From assembly GCA_021464415.1 (NCBI GenBank), contig JAKCWG010000387.1, positions 59,376 to 123,375 on the forward strand: 64,000 nt of DNA, read 5' to 3'. Every line of letters begins with the position of its first letter. Position 1 is the first letter of the stretch. Below the pieces are notes generated by a model. That model worked only from the letters and a program-made list of their open reading frames with translations, searched no databases and was not told where the DNA came from. Positions 47,600 to 59,925 of this stretch are shown here, piece by piece. Both the position numbers and the translations under genes were made by a program. Source of the stretch: Lonicera japonica (lineage: Eukaryota > Streptophyta > Magnoliopsida > Dipsacales > Caprifoliaceae).

Positions 47600-49900
47600 A
47601 TGATATTAATTAAGAACGAAAAAAGTCAGTATTATGTAACGAATATAAATTATTTTACCTTAATATAAGATAGTGGAGAATTTGGTCATATCTAGCTATT
47701 TATAAGGTTGGTAGATTTGGTGTTATTTTTCTTTGTTCTAGAAAAGCATATTGTGGTGTTTGTCGTTGATGGTCATGACTTTTTTAGTTTGACGGCCCTG
47801 ATTTCATAGTAGGAGATCGTTTTGTTTTTCTAGTGGACTTGGTCACGCAAAACATTGGATTCAAATATATATGTGAGCAATAGGGATAGAATATGGAGTC
47901 TTTCTTTGTTAGCCAATTTATTCTCATTTTTATTTATAATGTTACATTAATTTGTTTTTTAAAAAAATCATATTTTTCTCTTTATTATTTTTATATTACA
48001 AATAAAATGTTAAATGTGCTATTGGAGCACATGAAAAATATACTATAAACAGAAAGAATAAAATCTTACATGAAAAATTGTATTTAATTTAATGCACGTT
48101 AAAACATTATTATTTCGTTTTATAAGTGCTCCACATGTCAAAATTATGGCACCAAATTGGAATAATATTATGGTAGATGTGAAGTGGTAATTTATTAATT
48201 TTCGCAAAATCAAATCTAGAGGGTGGGCCTTCGTAGTGAACTAAATAATTTAATACTATCTCTTAAAAATTGTATTAAAATGGATTAATGATAATTTTTC
48301 TGAAAAATAACAACAATAATAATAATACACATTAAGTATTGATTGTGAGGTGACAACGAAAATATAAGAGAGAAAAAATATTTTTGATAACCTCACGGGT
48401 TAAAAAAATAAAAAATAAAAAGTTTTCAAAATGCCATCCAAGTAATGTTTTTTGTGAGAAAATAAAAATGAGATGAAAACAAAAAGTCTTCTGCAAAACT
48501 ATATTTAAATTGACCCAATTTATTTATTAGTTCAATTTGAGATCAAGATAAAGTTGTATCTCATTCAATTTGAGATCAAGATAGATATTACCATTAGTTC
48601 AGTTGCTTTCATTTGCATTTTGCTTTTGAAAAGTTAGCATCAATTTGAAAAGGCACATGTCAAAAGGAACAAATAAAATTTTCAAATGGTCAAATCAAAC
48701 TTACTTTATTATTTCTTTTATGTAGTACAAATGAAGTACGCATGTGTCTAAACCAAAAATAGGACTTGACATTCTCAATGTCAAAAAATTGGAGTCTTCT
48801 AGCCTTTTTATTCTTTATAATTTTAAATTAGTATTATTTTAAATTTTCAATAGATTTTTTATACAAAAACTCTGAAATATTTGGAATTGTTAAAAGCATA
48901 ACGAGTAATTGAATAATACATTTGGTATAATTTATCTTATCAAATAGAACAAAGTAAGGGCGAACTCATCCTAGAACCAATTAAAGTTGTATCTCATTCT
49001 AAATTAATATTTTTAGATACTAGGTATGTAGTAATATGTTGTATTTTCAATTGCAACCTCAAAATATTTGTTAGTGTTGTAATTGGTGATATTTACATTT
49101 GAAACCTTCAAGTTCAAATGAGATTCTTAATTTATTGCTAAGATAACACATACAAAAAAAATAGCCTTAATTTTCTTTTATATTAATAACAAGTTAATTT
49201 CGTTAATAATTTTTAGGTTTAAACGGTTTGAATATATTAGGATAGCTTGCAAGTACCAATTAATCTAATTAATTTAGATGCTTTGAATAGAAGAAAACTA
49301 TAACGCTAATGTTACTTATTTTCGTAGAATTAATATATGAAAACTATAATTCTCAAAGTTCTATCCAATGTTCTCACTTTTAAATCCAGCCAAGTGGAAA
49401 AAGTTGGTTCAATAGGTAGAGGACTAGAGGGTGTTGGTTACTGAACTTTCAAATAATATGACGATGAAACAATTCATGCAAGTAGTTTGGTCTAAATTGA
49501 GTTCCACATTTTGAAGAAACAATCTATTTATACAATATGGCTGGTTATTAAGTACACCTAATTTTTTTACTTCCAAAATTAAGAAATTTGAAAAGAAAGA
49601 AAAGGAACCAAATGAAAATGATAAAATTGACCAACCCCAAACTGGGGAGCTATCTATGTCTTGTAGTTTGATTGCCTACTTTTTTGAATTATTTTCTTGT
49701 TAAAGGGGTTCCATGTTTGACATGTGTTATACATAATATAATATATTAACGGTTGATTTGTTTGTGTAAATTATCTCATTTATAATTGTTTTATTATAAA
49801 TTATTTTATTTCAACACAAAAAAAATTGTCATGTGATTTTTTTTCATATAAACTTGTATGATAGTTATAAGTTATGTAATTTGAACAAGCAACTATCATC
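44189..49900. other. Long AT-rich intergenic stretch with microsatellites
   Basis: No gene is supported. 44960-44995 is an (AAT)n run that passes directly into (AAG)n to 45043. (TA)n runs lie near 47567-47597. T-rich and A-rich patches recur. Reading frames here are translated low-complexity sequence. Confidence 0.5.
45118..45460. repeat. Pair of 80-bp direct repeats
   Basis: 45118-45197 and 45380-45460 are near-identical, both running from AATTTCCATG to ATTATGTGTTTGA and the following ATC. The 180-bp spacer is unrelated. This could be a tandem duplication with a diverged middle, or the ends of a small element. Confidence 0.75.
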
Positions 49901-50734
49901 AATGGCTACTGAACTATTGACAAATTCTACCAGTGGCTACTATACTTCATTTTGTTACAATTGGACCGTTAAACTTTTAAAACATATTACCAATGGTCAC
50001 TCCATCAAATCTCACTATTCAAGTCTAAGGGCAGTTAGGTCATGTGACTATCACATGACCCATTTAAGGGTATTTTAGTCAAATTCCAATTTACTATCAA
50101 AGTATAAAACTCTAAAATTTTCCTTCACAAATTAAAAACCCTAACCCTAGCCCACAAAGCACCTAAATTCCTTCAATTGAAAGCCAAATTCTATAACAAA
50201 ACAACAAAATCCACAAAATCAAGACATGAATTAATCAAACCAAATGGCAATTTCTCAAAAAAATATAAAAATTGAAGAAGGAAATCGAATGAGTTTGCGA
50301 AGTTTGGAAGGAAGAGCGTCAATGGAGGAAGGGGCGGGAGGAAGAGGAAGGAGCATCAATGGAGTTTACAAAGTTTAATTGGAAGGAAAAGCATCAATTG
50401 TTGCTCTGTAAATCTTCTCTCTTCTCTCTCCTTTTTCTTCCTTTACCTCCCATCTATCTCTCTCAAACTTTCCCTTGGCTAAAACCCTAACTTGTAAAAA
50501 CTAAAATATTTCTACAAAAGTAGCCATGGCTTGAAGGGAAAAGATGACTAAAAAGACTTAAATGCCCCTAGCATATCACATGATAGTCACATAGTAAGGT
50601 TCCCACTAAAAATTAACGGTGTGATTTGACGAAGTGGCTATTGGTAGTATGATTGAAAAGTTCAATGGTCCGATTGTAATAAAATAAAAATATAATAATC
50701 ACTGGTAGAATTTGTCAATAGTTCAGTGGCCATT
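49901..50734. mobile_element. Non-autonomous DNA element with long terminal inverted repeats
   Basis: The left end (AATGGCTACTGAACTATTGA) matches the reverse complement of the right end (AATGGCCACTGAACTATTGA). Pairing continues, at about 80 per cent by eye, for well over 100 bp (to about 50080 and 50550). Both arms include GTGACTATCA and a GGG(T/C)ATTT...AGTC stretch. The centre holds a plant-like ACCCTAACCCTAGCC tract and a CT-rich patch but no frame. Long inverted repeats without coding suggest a Mutator-like non-autonomous element. I could not identify a TSD. Confidence 0.6.
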
Positions 50735-53457
50735 AATAGTATTTACTCTAATTTCAACTATATATCTACATTTTCTTATTTAATATCTTAAATAGTAACT
50801 TAAGTTTATAATTTTATATACTAATTTATATTTATAACCAAGCACTTAAATTCAATAATTTATAAATGTATCAATTTTTTGTTGTGTAATTCATAATTAA
50901 TTTAAATTATGGTGTATCAATGGACTCCTCCAATATGAAGTGATTGATCTATTTGTGGTGTGGCAACACACTAAATGATTTCTTGTCCTTTAGTCCACCT
51001 CTGAACACTTAATAGATGGATCAACTTATCATGAATACTGACAATTACTGGTTTGTTTTTGCATCGGCCCAATGTATTGTACTCATTCCAAGTCTTTGGA
51101 TTTAGTTTTATTTGATAGGATTGTAAAAGTCTATTGTTTTGATATGATTGGATTTGGGTTCTCAATTACTGCGTTTCTCCATTTCTTTAGATTGATCCAT
51201 TTCCGACCAATAAATTTGATTATACTTTCATTAATAACAAATTTGATAAAAACTAATTTTGTGAAGATGAGTATATCCGACCAATAAATTTTATGAAAAA
51301 ATTCACATATTTAGTTCTTTAAATATAACTCATTGATGGAAATTGGGAAATGAAGAGAATCCAAGTTGATACAGTTGGTAATGAGTCAGTTGTTTTGAAC
51401 TAATTAATACTAGTATCAAATTAATGTTCATATTTGGCTTTCATATTTTATTTTTATTTTTTAAAAAAAAAAACTAATTTTTCACAATCAGTATTTTAGA
51501 TAAAGGGAAAAAAAAGGGTTTTTATCATAAGTTTTGGCGATGTTGATTATGTTTTAAAAAAAGAAAATAAACTCAATTTATGATCATTAATAAAAAGAAT
51601 AGTAGACTTTTAGCAAGTAAACTAGAAAATTGAGAGATTTCTTAAACTTTCTTAGTTATATATTAGTTTTTTACAACAATATGGTTTGTACATATAAAGT
51701 GGCCTATTCTTCTCACATTTGTTAAAACGAGCAAAGGCAAATAAATTTTAACTCACGGTATTGAAATTAGAAAATATCAATTTTGGCTGTTCCTTAATAA
51801 GTTGTCACCAAAAGATGTACAAAATGCCATGTTTTTCAACCGAGGAGTAACACAAAAACACGGTATAGTTCAACTCAGATAATGATAAAAATTGCATGAC
51901 AATATATAGCCGACATTGGATAACAAACTCGCAATGATTGACTGAATCGAATGATAAAGTTCGACAACAAGACGCCGAGTCAGCGCTTAAATTTGGGCAG
52001 TACTCATATGGAGCCATAATCAATAATGCTAAAACTTGTAGTGTTATCGGAGTACCTATATCATGATCCAATAATATTTACTTTAAAATTAAAGGCACAT
52101 ATTTAACTATTATGTGTGTTTTTTATTTTTTATTCTTGAAAAAAAAAACAAGTTTAATTAAAAAACTATAGCTCCTTCAAATTAAAAGAAAATTCCCTTA
52201 CCAATCAACCAACTTTGATGTGAAACTTTATATTTATTCCCTTCACGTAATTATTTGTGAAGAGAGCGATGCCATGCACAAGGAGATCTAGCAAATTAAT
52301 CAAGCTACACCTTCTAGCAATTTGGCATACTTAAAAAGGACAATTGATAGTTATTTAGATACCTAATGAGAGCAAGCTTCTGTATATGTCCTAGTAGTAT
52401 AAAAATATGAAATTCTAATTAAATTTAGAGGTACGCCATTTCAAATTCGCAATTTGGTGTAGTTTTGTTGAGATATATATAATTTTCTAATGAAGTCTAT
52501 GCTCCGATAAAGTCTCAAATATTTTGATAATAGGTGTAGCCAACTTTAATACTAACGTCAGTGAAAAATGAGGAATTACGAGAAGCATATTGTGAGATGC
52601 TTTATAACTTTTTCAATTTTTTATAGAATCAACTAACTAAGAAAATGATGGAGAACATTTCACAAAATCTCTCACCTCATTTTTTAATATTTCCGACCTT
52701 TATTTCTTTAAAGAAAAAAGATAAATAGGCGTGCATTTTTTTTCTAAAAGAATTTCTAGTTTGAATTTAAAGTTTCTTATAATTGGATAAAGAAATTTAA
52801 TTTTTATTTTATATATTTTTTAAAATATCTTAATGTTAGCCCATTATTAGTAAATTCTTACATCCACCCTTATTTGCAATGTGCTCTCCACTAAAACAAT
52901 TTTGTAATTCATTCACACATAAGTTATAGTTGGGGGTAATAACTTTGAGTTCTTTAGACGTATGATCCTTGCATTATTGCAAAAAAAAAAAAACTTTTAA
53001 TAGGTACGTAGCCCAGGACTAAATATTTTTTTCTCAAAATATCTAGTGCTAAGATATATAGTTACTTCAAAAGCAAAATGATTTAAGGACCAAAAAGGAA
53101 ACTTTGAGTTCTTCACTGGTTTTGTTGGAAACTAAAGAGATGGTTTATATATCGTTGACTGCTACTTATTGGGCTATATCTTAAAATGGAGTACAATACA
53201 TTTTTGAGGTGTTTGAACCATCCACAATGGTTTTATTGCGTAACATAAGTGGCCGTCCTTCTTGTTATGTTAAAGGAAAAAGTAACGTCGTAAGTTTGTA
53301 ATCGAGGGGTGACTAAGTGTAAATGTTAAACATTGTTTTTAGGCAATTAGGAAAAAAAAAGAAGCAAACTGCTCTTTGTACATTATGGTTGTGACTACTT
53401 TCTCCCAACTTTTTATATATCCTACAAGTTATATTTTTCATGATCTCGTTAATATAG
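50735..53457. other. AT-rich stretch, no gene
   Basis: No recognised frame or repeat end. The upstream part of the Harbinger-type element that starts by 53458 probably lies in the last few hundred bases, but its left terminus was not found. Confidence 0.45.
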
Positions 53458-55997
53458 ATGAGTACCCCCGTTTTCGGTGAGTCGTCATGTAATTGGCACT
53501 CATCTCACGAGAAAATTTTCATACAATTCATGGAGGAAGATTTCAACACTGGTCGAATGGGGATGAATAACACTTTAAGTGCAAAACAAGTGAACGAAAT
53601 CTCTCAAAAATTGAAAGAGTGCACCAGACGGTACTTCGACGCAGCATAGATTAGAGTTACATTTGCCCGAATGAAAGCCAAAACCAACGCATTCCATAAA
53701 CTAATCAACACGATGGGTTTCGGCTGGTGCTCCGAGACAAACACGGTAACTGCTAAGGAGAACGTGTGGGCGACATACCTGAAGGTAAAAATACCCAATC
53801 GTACACAAGTTAATTATTTATGTTATTATTCATTTTTTAATGTTTACATAATTTCCTTGCCATCTGTTCTTTTGTAGGCAAACCCGACAGCCTATGTGTT
53901 TAAAAAGAAAGGTTTACATGGTTACGAGAAACTTTTTAAAATTTTCAAAAACACTACGGCAACAGGTGTCTTTGTGATAAGCACCCAAAACTGTTATTTT
54001 TAATTCCCCAAATGCCGAAATTTAAGTGTCAAAAATTGCATTATATTATCTAATGTTGACATTTAGTTGTTTTGCAGGTTCTTGTCTCAATTTATGTAAT
54101 TAAATGCTTAACTTTGTTGAATATGTAGACAGTTTTTGACACCTAAAGTTGCTCGGATATTTTTGTTTTTTAAAGCATAACTTTTTGCTCGGAACTCCGA
54201 ATCATGCGTTTCTTGAGCCTAAAATCAAGAGAATTTCGAGAGCTACAACTTTCCAGTTCAACACTTTTCCAAATTCGGCCATCTTCATATCCGAAATTTC
54301 ATTGCAATATTCCGGCAGCAAAAGAAAAAAAGAGAGAAAAATATCCCAAAAGTGTGTGTGCCCACTCTCATATTTTTTTAATCTCTCAACCCATAACCCA
54401 ACACTCCACTACCTAGACAATGTCCACATTATTCTCTTACACACCCCACTCTCTAGAAAAAGCCTATTATTCTCTTACACCCCCTCACCCCATTGTCTAC
54501 TTTTCATGATTATGTTCCTCTCCCATTTTCACACATATATTGATTCATATTTGGCCAAGAGAAGAAGACCACCTACGTGAGTTTTGAAAGAGAAGGAGGA
54601 GAGCTTGTTCTAGAGAGCTTGTTGTAGAGAGAGAAAATATTTGAGTGCTACATATTTTTCTTCTTCTTGTATTATTGTTTCATTTTGTTGAAGAAGATAA
54701 TATTGTAGAGTGTTGAGAGAAATTCTTTTACTCACATATTTGGAGATATTTAAGGAGCTATTTTATTATTTATTTTGTTCTTCTATCTTTATGGAAGGCT
54801 AATCTCCCTTTCAAGGGGAGAGATGAAGCCTCATTTTTATTTGTGATTTAGAGTTTTATAATATTGCATAAATATACTCATTTGTGATTTTTCTTAAATA
54901 AGATCTTTGGATCACTCTACATACCATAGGTGATCCCATTTTGGTTTTTATACTTGACTTAAGAGATGAGCTACATACCATAGGATTTTCTTAAGTTCAT
55001 TTTATTTTCCAAATTTATCTTCTAGTTCTTTATTGTTAATGTAAGTGAGTGACAACCTTGTATTATTATTATTTCTAAAAGAAGAAAATATAGATCTTGA
55101 AAGAAAAAATCTCTTATAAACAAATAAATTGTCAAATACTATTTGATTAGCTTTTGGGTTCACTCTACATACCATAGGTGATTCCATTTAATCAAACTAG
55201 TATAGAATTTATTTTGGGTATATATGTGCAATAATATATTATTCTAGATCTATTGATAATTTGGTGGTGGATTCTTAACTCTTGAAATTCCTACACTTTA
55301 TTTCTACAAAACAACTTTCTTCACTTTTATTATATTTTATTAGTATTAAAATTGTTCTTAAAAAAGTAAGTATTTCTAAAAGATAAAAAAAATGGTTTTT
55401 ATTCTAAATCTATTATTTTCTCAATTTTGTTTTCATTGATTCATAAACAACTCCCGTGGATTTGACCCCTTACTACTACTATCTACGTTACTAATATATT
55501 TTGTAGGTACATAAGGGTTTTTGATCAAGCTATTTTTAGCGACGAAGATAGCTTCCTATCACTTTGGCCGGGCTTCAAATCAAGGGCCACTTGACTCTGA
55601 CGAGGACATGGACGTGGGAGGTGGTTCAAGCATGTTTCGAATGGACGATGCCTACGTCTATGGCAGTGGGGGCAAGAGTCGGTCTTCAAAACGAACCAAG
55701 ACCTCATTGGACGCACTTTTGGAAATGATGTCAGAGACATCACGTGCAAAGAGAGTGCATTACAATAGGTAGGCGACGTCCACAGAGGAGCACAGCATGA
55801 TCGAATGCATGGGTGTGTTAAAAGAAATGCCAGTTTTCGGAGAGAAGTATGCACGCGCTATCGACAAGTTGATAAGTGGCGGCAAGGATTGGGGCAGTTT
55901 CTTCCTTCTCTCAAATCCGGACAGGCAACTTGAATGGGTTAATAGCCTCTTATGGCATTATGGGTGTTATTTGGATTTGAAAAAAATATGTGCTTAA
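53458..55997 (+). pseudogene. Myb/SANT-like ORF1 of a PIF/Harbinger-type element, split by a solo LTR
   Basis: PIF/Harbinger elements encode a Myb-like DNA-binding helper beside the transposase. The N-terminal part (53458-53784) reads SSHEKIFIQFMEEDFNTGRM, then KTNAFHKLINTMGFGWCSET and VTAKENVWATYLK. A GT-AG intron (53785-53877) follows, then NPTAYVFKKKGLHGYEKLFK and NTTATG. This matches the Myb/SANT-like domain family. A 1.5-kb LTR interrupts it at 53975. The frame resumes after 55503 in the same phase with an acidic linker (DSDEDMDVGGGSS), a basic patch (GGKSRSSKRTKTSLDALLEMM), and a C-terminal helix region (SMIECMGVLKEMPVFGEKYA). In-frame stops at about 53647 (TAG), 55512 (TAA) and 55770 (TAG) show that it is dead apart from the insertion. 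Confidence 0.75.
53975..55498 (+). mobile_element. Probable solo LTR inside the Harbinger ORF1
   Basis: The block starts TGATAAGCACCCAAAACTG and ends shortly after an AACTCCCGTGGATTTGACCCC stretch, both typical of plant Gypsy LTRs. Near-identical pentamers flank it (CTTTG at 53970-53974, TTTTG at 55499-55503), consistent with a decayed TSD. Removing the block and one pentamer brings the two ORF1 halves into the same frame, which supports the borders. No gag or pol is present. The end does not show a clean CA, so the right border is uncertain by a few bases. Confidence 0.6.
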
Positions 55998-56873
55998 GTC
56001 TCCTTTGTTGGGTTTATTGGACTGCAGTTCTATTTTTTTTCTTTCCCACTGGACTTTTTGATGGTTTCCTTGTGAACAAAGTTGAATTTGAATTGTTGGT
56101 TGTAGGTTGTTTCTATTTTTTTCTATCTAATGACTGCTAATTATTTTATGTTCATATATATTTACTATGTATTAAATTCCATGTGTAGTACAAATTTGTT
56201 GAAGGTAAACATAATTCCTTTGATATTTTGGTGCCTTTCCTATAATGCAGAGTTGAGTGAGCAAAATCCCATGGTCAGAGGAACCATTTTAAATGTAGCC
56301 TAAGTATAAACTATCTGTTTAAGTATTTTAAAAAATTTAAATCCTTTATTGAAGCAAACAAAAATTAAGTAAGTCCATTTTATTTATTAAGCAAGTCTAG
56401 TAAATTGAACATTTCTTAAGTAATTCTATTAAATTTATTTTCGTGCATGGCCATAAGTAATTTTTTGAGCTTTTACTAGTAGTACTAAGTATATTACTAA
56501 TTTAGGGACATCAGGGAATTCCCAACCAAGTCTGTTAAATTAAATTAAATTAATATATATTACATAAATCTATATATTAAAAACAAATGGTACTAACATA
56601 TATAAATGAAATAGTCGGGTACAAACATATATAGTTACTAGCGTAGAATAATTATATTTCTTATTTTGAAGGAAAAAGTTGTTTTACGTTACGACCTTTG
56701 AACAAAGTTGAATTTGAAAGATTTGCATTTGACAGTGTACATTAGCACTTCAGGTATGTTTTCTGTTAATCCTGTTACTAAATGCTTACAGTAATACATT
56801 ATTATCCTTTTACAATTTAACGTTTTCAAATGCATATATATATATATATATATATATTATTAGAGATAATGTC
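55998..56873. other. Non-coding stretch between ORF1 and transposase remnants
   Basis: No frame of interest. A (TA)n run lies at 56833-56856. In Harbinger-type elements this would be the intergenic spacer. Confidence 0.4.
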
Positions 56874-58211
56874 TGCCTCTAGTCCATCACACCAAGACGA
56901 TAATTGTAGTTAATCGGACGACGATTTAGAACATTTTTCGATCATACTCGCTAACATACTTCAACAAAAACAAAGGATGCCTCATCAAATACTGGCTTTA
57001 CCAGGAACGAGTTTATGCGCAATATATTAGAAGGTTCTCCTCTGTGTGTTTATATTGTTCCGCATGTACCCACGTACCTTTACAGCTTTGTGTGGGTTGC
57101 TTAGGAGAGAGGATACATTGACGAGAAAAAAATAGATTTGTGTCACTAAAAGAGTCGGAGGCTATATTTTTATATGTAGTGGCACATAGAAATACAAATC
57201 GAGGGGTAGCGAATAGATTTCCACACTTGATTGAAACAATTAATACCCACTTCAAAATAATTTTGAAAGCGTTGGCGAATTTGGACCCCACTTTGATAGG
57301 CCTCCCCAATGGAAATGATACGGCTGAGGAAATCACATGTAATCCCATAGTTTTTATCCTTGGTTTAAGGTAAACCGCTAAAACACATTTAATACAAAAT
57401 TATATACCATATAATAATATCTTTTAATAAAAAATTACATATTTGTAGAATGCTAGTGGGGCAATTAACGGCACGCTAGTTGATGCATGGGCACTTAGAG
57501 AAAGGCACAACGCATGTCGTTCACAAAAAGTAAATATTGCACAAAATGTCATGGCATCATGTTCATTTGACATGATGTTTACGTTTATATATTCTGGTTG
57601 GAAGGAAATGCTAATGATTCCTGTATTTTGCTACAAGCATTACAAACGGAGTACTTTCAATGCCACCTCAAGGTATTTGAAGAAGTGAACATTTTTAAAA
57701 TTTTGTCAATTAAATGTAAATATGATAAATTTTATACCTAAAGACAATTTCGTTGACTATTAGATAAATATTATTTGGTGGATTGCAGATATTCAAACAT
57801 GCCCGGCTTCTTGGCACTATATCGAGGAGAAATATATCACTTACAGGATTTCGGGCGCACACAATGGGCCAACAGGTCTGAAGGAGTTATTTAATAGAAT
57901 GCATTCTCTAAGATTGAAAGGACTTTTGGCGTGCTGAAGCAAGATTTCCAATATTGAAGCAAATGACTAATTTCAAACAAACAAGGCAGGCTATTATGGT
58001 TACTGCATGGTTGTTGTGCATAACTTCATTCGAATGCAAAGTGCAAAACGATCAATTATTTGCTGAATATACTGCTGAGAGTTTTATAGTAAAGGTCGTG
58101 AATCCAGAAACTTTCGAAGATTTGGATATGTCACAAAATCAGCTCAATTTAATGTCTGAATATAGAGATCAAATTGCTATGGCAATGTGGAATGAGTACA
58201 TGGCATCTTAG
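56874..58211 (+). pseudogene. Decayed PIF/Harbinger DDE transposase
   Basis: The family nuclease would cut the element's ends. Readable parts, in shifting frames: an N-terminal acidic segment (56874-57010). Then SLKESEAIFLYVVAHRNTNR with ETINTHFKIILKALANLDP, the helix-rich segment before the catalytic core. After a GT-AG intron (57370-57448) comes SGAINGTLVDAW, where the usual GAIDGTH catalytic Asp is Asn. IAQNVMASCSFDMMFTFIYSGWK follows. A frameshift then precedes GNANDSCILLQALQ, which keeps the second Asp. After another intron-like gap come YSNMPGFLALYRGEIYHLQDFG and KIERTFGVLKQDF, containing the Glu. The tail (58050-58211) ends EYRDQIAMAMWNEYMAS, as in related proteins. Several stops are present. 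Confidence 0.75.
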
Positions 58212-58341
58212 ATTTGTGCAATGTAAAATAAGTTATTTTTATTTTTGCATAAATATATTTCATTTCATATATTTAATTCTTTATAAATTATGGTAAACAT
58301 ATTTTTAATATTTAATGTATATACATTTCTTTTCAGGAAGC

Positions 58342-58488
58342 ATGTATGTCATCCGTAGACCACTATGTGCATATGGAGCCGGTGAAATGCGAGTGTATCA
58401 AGCACGCACTGATAAGAATTACGGTCGTTACTTTTATCACTGTCCATTATGGAGGAACCACAGACATTCGTTCATATGGATGGACTAA
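58342..58488 (+). pseudogene. GRF-type zinc-finger remnant
   Basis: A 48-codon frame after a possible AG acceptor (58335-58336) reads PLCAYGAGEMRVYQARTDKN then YGRYFYHCPLWRNHRHSFIW. Spacing and residues match GRF zinc fingers (C-x-C-G ... GR-x-F-Y-x-C-P ... F-x-W), except that the second Cys of CxCG is Tyr and a His-rich stretch stands where another Cys is usual. It follows the transposase remnant by 130 bp in the same orientation. It may be a captured host fragment or a separate pseudogene. Confidence 0.5.
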
Positions 58489-59569
58489 TACGATGGTACA
58501 ATTGAAATTCGAAACCGTCGAGGTTGGACAATATGTGCATGTTGTAGATGCAATATTATCTTAACTTTAATAATTGTAATACTTATTGCTATGCTCGTAC
58601 TTCATTTTAATAATGTGTAAAATATATATAACTTGAGGAATTCCGTATTAAGTAAATATTTATTTGAATGAAGTGATTTATCCTTTTGCATTTTTTACTT
58701 TCTAATAATACAAAAATAAGAAAAAACAAATTCTCATATATTAAAACAATAAAATGACATGTATTTTAACTAAAAATAAAATTAGCAAATTGAAAAAAAC
58801 TTATTTATAAGAAGAAAGTGAACAATCGGATGGAATTTAAATAATATGAAACTCATAGCCAAAAAATCATCTTATACGTGTATCGAATTGTTCAATTAAA
58901 AAAATAATTGTAAACTAAAGAAAAGTCCTCCAACACACGACTGACAGCTACTTACATTTACTAGATAGAGAGAGAAAAAAAAAGTTGTACGTTTGTCTTT
59001 CAAAACGCAGCAACAACCAAACATAGAACAGGCCCTAACTTTTTATACCAAACTTTGAATTCTAATAAAGAATTTGTTGATTTATCATCAATTATAACCC
59101 CAATACCATTCATATCAGATTATGAGATATCCACCATATATATATATATATGCAAGTGATAAATATCATTACCATATAAATTTGATATAGTCTCGAAACT
59201 TGATGCTAGTAAATCACATAAATTGTAAATACAACTTACTTCTTTCTTTCTTTTTTTTCTTTTTATTCTTTTCTACGGCACATTTTTTATTTGTTTATAA
59301 TTAAATATCTCCAATTTTTATTTGTTTATAATTAAAGATTTTAGTAAATTGGGTTATAATTAAATATATCCAATTTTTTATCCGGTAAAGGGATATTCAC
59401 ATATAAAGATAATCCATATCAAATATGGATTATTAGGATCAAACACTATTGAATATCGACTCCGCGATAAATATGTACAAAATATGAATTAAAATACATA
59501 ACCAATTGAGATTTTTGGAGATCGATTTACACCCTAATTACTACACATAAAACTTGGTATAATTTTACA
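58489..59569. other. AT-rich stretch with a candidate Harbinger right end
   Basis: No gene. At 59010-59035 the reverse complement reads GGGCCTGTTCTATGTTTGGT, a terminal inverted repeat of PIF/Harbinger or Tourist type, followed by TAA at 59036-59038 as a possible 3-bp TSD. It would be the right border of the locus starting before 53458. The left partner was not found, so it could also be a separate small element. Confidence 0.45.
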
Positions 59570-59920
59570 TTAATTTCCTCCAATTTTTTAAGGTAACTCA
59601 AGAAACCTAATAAAACTTTAATACTTGACCAAACTAAATTTTATAAAGTATAATTATCTTTTAATATTCTAGTTTTCTATCTCACCTTCTTATTTTATAA
59701 ATAGCTTCATTATAATATTGTGATATGTATGGTGAAAGTGTCATGACTGCTACAAAATACTAGCATAATTCTTATAACTATTCCTATATAGTTGCATTAT
59801 GTCATGCAATAAGAAATATTTAATGATATAAGGATCATTAATTTTTTAAAAGGAGCAAAAAATAATTTTCCTTAAATGTGGTAACAATTATTTTTTAAAA
59901 AAGTACTAGATACAAATTGA
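59570..59920. repeat. Dispersed repeat R1, copy 3
   Basis: Matches 6340-6474 plus 7509-7770 in order: TTTCCTCCAAT, then TTATAAATAGCTTCATTATAATATTGTGATAT-like sequence, then GTGAAAGTGTCATGACTGCTAC. It is bounded on the right by the Tat-like LTR copy, which seems to have inserted into it. Confidence 0.5.
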
Positions 59921-59925
59921 CATAC

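Noticed and set aside
55525..55854. 109-codon minus-strand frame
   Set aside because: Antisense to the Myb/SANT-like ORF1 C-terminal region, which has the recognisable residues.
56209..56300. Possible exon between the Harbinger ORFs
   Set aside because: No frame longer than chance and no splice signals in phase.
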